Origin: Siphonodentalium dalli
Lineage: Eukaryota; Mollusca; Scaphopoda; Gadilida; Siphonodentaliidae
Reading direction: 5' to 3'
Length of the DNA: 64,000 nt
NCBI GenBank assembly: GCA_032622095.1
Contig: CP136063.1
Coordinates: 68,647,897 to 68,711,896, forward strand
This document shows, one piece after another, positions 59,639 through 64,000 of the stretch. A program made the position numbers and the translations under genes. The notes beneath the pieces were generated by a model, which had not been told where the DNA came from, did not search any database, and was given only the letters and a program-made list of their open reading frames with translations. Numbering within the stretch: the first letter of the stretch is position 1; each line of letters begins with the position of its first letter.

Positions 59639-59644
59639 AATAAA
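59639..59644 (+). terminator. Polyadenylation signal, copy 2
   Basis: AATAAA 8 bases after the 67-residue ORF stop. Confidence 0.5.
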
Positions 59645-59730
59645 TTGTAGTATGTACCACATGTCATGATATTTTTCTCTTTTTTCCCTCACTCACTTGC
59701 TCTTTTCGGTGGCGCTCACCACCGTACCCC

Positions 59731-59780
59731 CAGAGCTTTCCGATGAAAGGCAACAAGCCATATTTTTTACTAAATCCTGA
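59731..59780. repeat. 50-bp motif shared with the 48.6-kb fold-back element
   Basis: agagctttccgatgaaaggc, aacaagccatatttt and actaaatcctgaa match the loop of the fold-back element at 48596-48645 with about six differences. Also present at 62821-62875 and, inverted, at 54605-54655. Confidence 0.6.
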
Positions 59781-59795
59781 ATTTTGTTTAATTTT

Positions 59796-59960
59796 TTAAG
59801 TTTTTGGAAAATTTGATATTTTTTTTAAGTTTTTTTTAATTTTTTTAATTTTTTTAATTTTTGAAGTTTTTGAAGTTTTTGAAATTTTTGAAATTATTGA
59901 AATTTTGAAGTTTTTGAAATTTTTGAAATTTTTGAAATTTTTGAACTTTTTGAAGTTTTT
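59796..59960. repeat. ~12-bp minisatellite, copy 2
   Basis: Copies of gaagtttttgaaattttt, the reverse of the array at 54418-54600, with a T-rich degenerate left part. Confidence 0.8.
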
Positions 59961-60132
59961 TGGACATGCCCAACCGGTATACAAATAGACCATGATGCAA
60001 TGCGTGGGCGGAGAATATAGGTCAAACTGTCTAGATTAACACCAACGGGAGTACTGCAGAGAATATAGGTCGCGTACTTCGGATAGAGTTATCGTTCCTG
60101 AAATACCCCCAAACAGGCGGGGTATCATCAGT

Positions 60133-60872
60133 TGTTGTCTATCTATCCGATCCGCGCGTTTTAGTGTTCGCCATTTCCCCATATTCCGCCCCGAACCGTG
60201 CTATATCAACGGGGTTATGGCAGTTGCGTGTATGTCTCTAAAATGTCTCGTAAAATGTTTTACGTTTGTTGTGAATTTCTGGTTTTGATGTTGCTTCTCC
60301 ACATACCAGCTACATGTAGCAGTGTTCTGTATTTCAGAGCAACCATCAAATACTGACCGCTGCCCGGATGGCAAAAACCGACTCTCCGTCGGAGGATCTC
60401 AGGTGTTCTGTGGCAGGGGCCCAAGTCATCAGGATTGTCCTAGAACTCATTTCTGTCACATCTCTCCCACTGACCGCTTCGCGTTTTGCTGCAAGAAGAA
60501 GAGGCCAGGTAAGCAAATCATCTATTGTGTTATGACAATCGATTAATTTAAATACTCTAGGACATATTTGTAACCAGATTATTGTTTATGCGTTCTGCTT
60601 TTGTCAATCGAGCAGAATTGTTAATTTCATGAAACAATTGGTCAATACGGTGGCAAATATTTGTGGAGCTCCGTGATCCAGTGGTCAGCGTGTCGGACTT
60701 GTCTTCGTTTTCAACACATCGAGGTGAGATCGCAGCCTGTCTTGAATTATTGCGAGATTTATACACAAGTGGCTTGGTCAACGTGCGCGACGCCCGATTG
60801 TTGATTGTACTCTGTTCAAATATCGCACCACCGTTTGACCATTGAGCAACGTCGATCGTATTCTGGTTGATT
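60133..60872 (+). repeat. H module, copy 2
   Basis: Same content and order as copy 1: hydrophobic frame, Lustrin-type exon, tRNA-like stretch (60666-60741). It ends at ttctggttgattcg where E resumes. Confidence 0.7.
60338..60508 (+). CDS. Lustrin-type cysteine-rich exon, copy 2
   Basis: 171 nt, phase 1, same splice sites. Differences from copy 1 are mostly silent (ACC to ACT before GAC, CCC ACC to CCC ACT, GCA to GCG). One of these (aaatactgacc) puts a stop in the neighbouring hydrophobic frame while leaving the six-Cys frame intact, which supports the six-Cys frame as the coding one. Confidence 0.72.
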
Positions 60873-60914
60873 CGCGCGCGGAGGGGGAGGGGGTGAGAGG
60901 GCCGCGCGCGCGCC
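60873..60914. other. GC-rich start of E, copy 2
   Basis: Same block as at 57800-57839, joined directly to the end of the preceding H module. Confidence 0.6.
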
Positions 60915-61044
60915 AATTTTACCAAAGAACAATGTCGGCACATTTAACATCTAAAATTAGAAATGAAACGTGTCGGAACACGTTAATATCATGCATTTTG
61001 ATTGGTTTGCTGGCTCAACATAATAAAGGGACTGCTGATATTTT

Positions 61045-61656
61045 ATGTCTGACGTAGAAGGGAAAAAAATAATAATGGATACACAGCTCAAGAAATTGAA
61101 CAGTATGGAAGTTGGCGCAGTTACGAAATATTTGATGAAAAGTTATGTCAGGCATATCATTCTGAGAAACGGCTTTCATTACCCAAACACTAATAACTTT
61201 TATTTATCAGAGTTAGATGAAATACGTGACTGCACCAGAAGAATACTTCAACAGCTGGAAAATTATAACATGTGGCTGTTAAATGAGCTGACAGGGAAAT
61301 TGGACAGTTACGATAGGGATCATTTTCCCTATATATTTAGTGACTTGTTGGACAATATATTTCGGGAAGATGGCCCCTACACATGGGCGAGAATAATGGC
61401 TGCATTCCTGTTCACCGGAAAAATGTGTTTAAAAGCATACAAAGACAACGACTTCTCATTGGTCAGCGACATTGTGCAATGGGCACACACTATCGTGACA
61501 TTATACACTGACCAATGGGTCGAACGGGAAGGCAGATGGGATAATTTCTTCCAGGAATGTCTAAATATTGACAATTACTCGTCAAAAATGTTGACAATGA
61601 ACCATAATGTTTTCAGATCGATTCATGGATGTGTAAATTATTGGCAAACATATTAA
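61045..61656 (+). CDS. Bcl-2-like apoptosis regulator, copy 2
   Basis: 203 residues. It differs from copy 1 at three residues (BH1 WARI for WERI; SDIV for SEIV; BH2 EGRWD for EGSWD), with about two silent changes. BH1 and BH2 cores are kept. Two of three replacements are in or beside the BH1/BH2 groove, so partner preference might differ between copies. Same upstream and downstream context as copy 1. Confidence 0.8.
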   Translation: MSDVEGKKIIMDTQLKKLNSMEVGAVTKYLMKSYVRHIILRNGFHYPNTNNFYLSELDEIRDCTRRILQQLENYNMWLLNELTGKLDSYDRDHFPYIFSDLLDNIFREDGPYTWARIMAAFLFTGKMCLKAYKDNDFSLVSDIVQWAHTIVTLYTDQWVEREGRWDNFFQECLNIDNYSSKMLTMNHNVFRSIHGCVNYWQTY

Positions 61657-61668
61657 TATCAATTGTGT

Positions 61669-61671
<3 letters not shown>

Positions 61672-61719
<48 letters not shown>
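61672..61719. repeat. TA microsatellite, copy 3
   Basis: About 24 TA units, the longest of the three. Confidence 0.9.
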
Positions 61720-61720
<1 letters not shown>

Positions 61721-61895
61721 GCAAATGCCGCCGCCGCCGCCAAACGCCAATTTTTTACCTATACAATAGAGTGTGCATATTGAAATCACTCATAATTGCA
61801 TTGACATTTGTATCCAGTACAAACAACACGAAGAGACGTTATGAACGACAGTCTGAACTAGTGAACTAGTCCACCACTTTTCCTTGTTTCTGTTC

Positions 61896-61905
61896 TATAT
61901 AAATA
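61896..61905 (+). promoter_or_regulatory. TATA box upstream of finger ORF, copy 3
   Basis: TATATAAATA, same position relative to the ATG (61950). Confidence 0.55.
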
Positions 61906-61949
61906 TAGGTGCATAGAAGAACGCTCGATTTCACTGATTATATAGGAAA

Positions 61950-62240
61950 ATGAAGTATGAGTGTGAAGAGTGCTTAAGTGCCTATGCTTGCCAAGATAGT
62001 TTGAAGCGTCATATCAAAGTTAAACACACGCCTTCAGAACAACAACAGCAACAACATGCGGCGCCGCAAACGCCGCAAACGCCGCATACGCCGCTTGCCG
62101 CAAACGCCGCCGCCGCATACGCCGCCGCCGCAAACGCCGCATACGCCGCCGCCGCCGAAAACGCCGACGCCGGCGGCGTTGACGTGCGCGTTACTAGGAA
62201 TGACCCCGCAGTTTATAAGGGTATACGTCTTGGATGGTAA
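61950..62240 (+). CDS. Single C2H2-finger ORF, copy 3
   Basis: 96 residues. The finger is identical to copy 1. The Gln run includes one CAG, the Ala/Asn run is longer, and the end reads VTRNDP for VTRTDP. Confidence 0.6.
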   Translation: MKYECEECLSAYACQDSLKRHIKVKHTPSEQQQQQHAAPQTPQTPHTPLAANAAAAYAAAANAAYAAAAENADAGGVDVRVTRNDPAVYKGIRLGW

Positions 62241-62316
62241 TTTGGCGCCTATAAAAATTACTATTTCAGAGTACACTTTGAACTTTAGCCAGAATGGGGA
62301 CGCCGTACTATTATGA
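62056..62316 (+). CDS. Overlapping Arg/Pro-rich ORF, copy 3
   Basis: MRRRKRRKRRIRR, Pro/Thr/His stretch, then the conserved end with LGMTPQ for LGLTPQ. Open throughout. Confidence 0.4.
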   Translation: MRRRKRRKRRIRRLPQTPPPHTPPPQTPHTPPPPKTPTPAALTCALLGMTPQFIRVYVLDGNLAPIKITISEYTLNFSQNGDAVLL

Positions 62317-62425
62317 CTTTGATCTTAATAAATATGTACCCTACGATGACTCGAAAGACCTACCCAAGACTGAAGCGAAACCTGGACAACTTATAAGGAA
62401 ATTCGGAGCTAAGAAGATAAGTTAA
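62294..62425 (+). CDS. Conserved 43-residue ORF, copy 3
   Basis: Same start. Two replacements near the end (Lys to Gln and Pro to Phe) and one silent change; the frame and the GAKKIS end are kept. Confidence 0.48.
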   Translation: MGTPYYYDFDLNKYVPYDDSKDLPKTEAKPGQLIRKFGAKKIS

Positions 62426-62517
62426 AGAGATAAAGAGATAAAAGGAGGAAGAGCGAAGAAGACAAACATTTGAAAAGTTAAAAAGGAAACTCCAAACGAT
62501 ATATTCACCGAACTAGG

Positions 62518-62721
62518 ATGAGTAATTTACCTAAATTTTCGAAGGCTATTGAAAGGCCGGTGGATAAAGTGGACAAATATATGAATAATGGTTTTGAAGA
62601 TCGTGATGCAGTGAAAATGTCAATATTAAAGTACAGACCATTGCTAGACAAGTTCATGGACGAAACAAATGACACATCTGACGAAAGTGATGACAATTCT
62701 GACGAACGTTACAGTGAATAG
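62518..62721 (+). CDS. Conserved 67-residue ORF, copy 3
   Basis: One conservative replacement (LLDKF for LLEKF) relative to copies 1 and 2. Confidence 0.55.
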   Translation: MSNLPKFSKAIERPVDKVDKYMNNGFEDRDAVKMSILKYRPLLDKFMDETNDTSDESDDNSDERYSE

Positions 62722-62728
62722 TTAATAT

Positions 62729-62734
62729 AATAAA
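62729..62734 (+). terminator. Polyadenylation signal, copy 3
   Basis: AATAAA 8 bases after the 67-residue ORF stop. Confidence 0.5.
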
Positions 62735-62867
62735 TTGTAGTATGTACCACATGTCATGTTATTTTTCTCTTTTTTCCCTCGCTCACTTGCTCTTTTCGGT
62801 GGCGCTCACCACCGTACCCCCAGAGCTTTCCGATGGAAGGCAACAAGCCATATTTTTGACTAATTCC

Positions 62868-62998
62868 TGAATTTTTGGAAAATTTTGAAAAATTAGATTT
62901 TTTTTTGATTTTTTTTGAATTTTTGAAGTTTTTGAAGTTTTTGAAATGATTGAAATTTTTGAAATTTTTGAACTTTTTGAAGTTTTTGAATTTTTTTG
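62868..62998. repeat. ~12-bp minisatellite, copy 3
   Basis: Shorter and more degenerate version of the ttgaagtttttgaaattt array. Confidence 0.75.
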
Positions 62999-63167
62999 GA
63001 CATGACCAACCGGTATACAAATAGACCATGATGCAATGCGTGGGCGGATAATATAGGTCAAACTGTCTAGACTAACACCAGCGGGAGTACTGCAGAGAAT
63101 ATAGGTCGCGTACTTCGGATAGAGTTATCGTTCCTGAAATACCCCCAAACAGGCGGGGTATCATCAG

Positions 63168-64000
63168 TTGTTGTCTATCTATCCGATCCGCGCGTTTTAG
63201 TGTTCGCCATTTCCCCATATTCCGCCCCGAACCGTGCTAGATCAACGGGGTTATGGTAGTTGCGTGTATGTCTCTAAAATGTCTCGTAAAATGTTTTACG
63301 TTTGTTGTGAATTTCTGGTTTTGATGTTGCTTCTCCACATACCAGCTACATGTAGCAGTGTTCTGTATTTCAGAACAACCATCAAATACCGACCGCTGCC
63401 CGGATGGCAAAAACCCACTCTCCGTCGGAGGATCTCGGGTGTTCTGTGGCAGGGGCCCAAGTTGTCCTAGAACTCATTTCTGTCACATCTCTCCCACTGA
63501 CCGCTTCGCGTTTTGCTGCAAGAAGAAGAGGCCGGGTAAGCAAATCATCTATTGTGTTATGACAATCGATTAATTTAAATACTCTAGGACATATTTGTAA
63601 CCAGATTATTGTTTATGCGTTCTGCTTTTGTCAATCGAGCAGAATTGTTAATTTCGTGAAACAATTGGTCAATACGGTGGCAAATATTTGTGGAGCTCCG
63701 TGATCCAGTGGTCAGCGTGTCGGACCTGTCTTCGTTTTCAACACATCGAGGTGAGATCGCAGCCTGTCGTGAATTATTGCGAGTTTTATACACAAGTGGC
63801 TTGGTCAACGTGCGCGACGCCCGATTGTTGATTGTACTCTGTTCAAATATCGCACCACCGTTTGACCATTGAGCAACGTCGATCGTATTCTGGTTGATTC
63901 GATTCGAGCGTTACCGGGGTTTTCGGCTCGGATGGCGATATATATTGGCAGCTTGGGATGTTTCCTCGTGTGAGGATGGGAGTGTCAATGGCGGCATGTG
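63168..64000 (+). repeat. H module, copy 3, and unique right flank
   Basis: H content to about 63901 (Lustrin-type exon and tRNA-like stretch at 63693-63768), then unique sequence (attcgagcgttaccggggtt) where the other two copies switch to E. This marks the right edge of the array. Confidence 0.75.
63374..63535 (+). CDS. Lustrin-type cysteine-rich exon, copy 3
   Basis: 162 nt: a 9-nt in-frame deletion removes three residues between the second and third Cys (after CGRGPS). All six Cys, both splice sites and phase 1 are kept. An in-frame indel in an otherwise free-to-decay repeat is consistent with selection on the reading frame. Confidence 0.72.

Larger units (their letters stand above)
54248..64000. 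repeat. E/H module array (~3.08-kb tandem units with inverted start)
   Basis: Landmarks recur: Bcl-2-like ORF at 57970 and 61045; finger ORF at 55986, 58869, 61950; 67-residue ORF at 56536, 59428, 62518; Lustrin-type exon at 57263, 60338, 63374. The order is E-partial (palindromic, 54248-57057), H (57058-57799), E (57800-60132), H (60133-60872), E (60873-63167), H (63168-63901). After 63901 the sequence continues into DNA not seen elsewhere here, whereas after the first two H modules it switches abruptly to the GC-rich E start. The unit therefore arose as one E+H block that was then duplicated. Confidence 0.85.

Overview
This window looks like nuclear DNA from a lophotrochozoan animal, most likely a mollusc. 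The reasons are GT-AG introns, AT-rich non-coding DNA, many tandem and inverted repeats, a multi-domain WSC gene, a Lustrin-like cysteine-rich exon and a decayed non-LTR retrotransposon. No bacterial operons, rRNA or CRISPR array were seen. The species assignment is inference.

Region 1 (about 452-35100, + strand) is part of one large gene. Six tandem ~5.65-kb units each carry five small exons, and every exon starts and ends in phase 1. Together the exons encode a Trp-rich 9-residue exon, a basic 6-residue exon, a WSC domain split over two exons (8 Cys) and a short linker exon. Each cassette adds about 118 residues without changing frame. Unit 6 is the most diverged, and its linker exon lies far downstream (35069-35092). 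The start and end of the gene are outside what can be seen.

Region 2 (32889-41730) is a ~4-kb inverted repeat around an ~860-bp spacer. The linker exon is in both arms. The spacer holds a minus-strand exon encoding a strongly cationic peptide, phase-compatible with the linker exon.

Region 3 (41731-48700) is repeat-rich non-coding DNA: minisatellites, a tRNA-derived SINE-like piece, a ~410-bp inverted-repeat element, a ~165-bp tandem family and a near-perfect 147-bp fold-back element.

Region 4 (48748-54153, - strand) holds a SWIM zinc finger / YqaJ-type nuclease / PHD-like gene with three apparent frame breaks, then 53468-54153, a decayed reverse transcriptase.

Region 5 (54248-64000) is a second array, built from two alternating modules. 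Module E looks like a compact, intronless, virus- or mobile-element-derived block: a Bcl-2-like ORF, a TATA-driven single C2H2-finger ORF with triplet-repeat low complexity, an overlapping Arg/Pro-rich ORF, and conserved 43- and 67-residue ORFs. Module H is host-like, with a phase-1 Lustrin-type exon and a tRNA-like stretch. The order is a palindromic partial E, then H-E-H-E-H, with the last H reading out into unique DNA. This is the best candidate for an undescribed system in the window.
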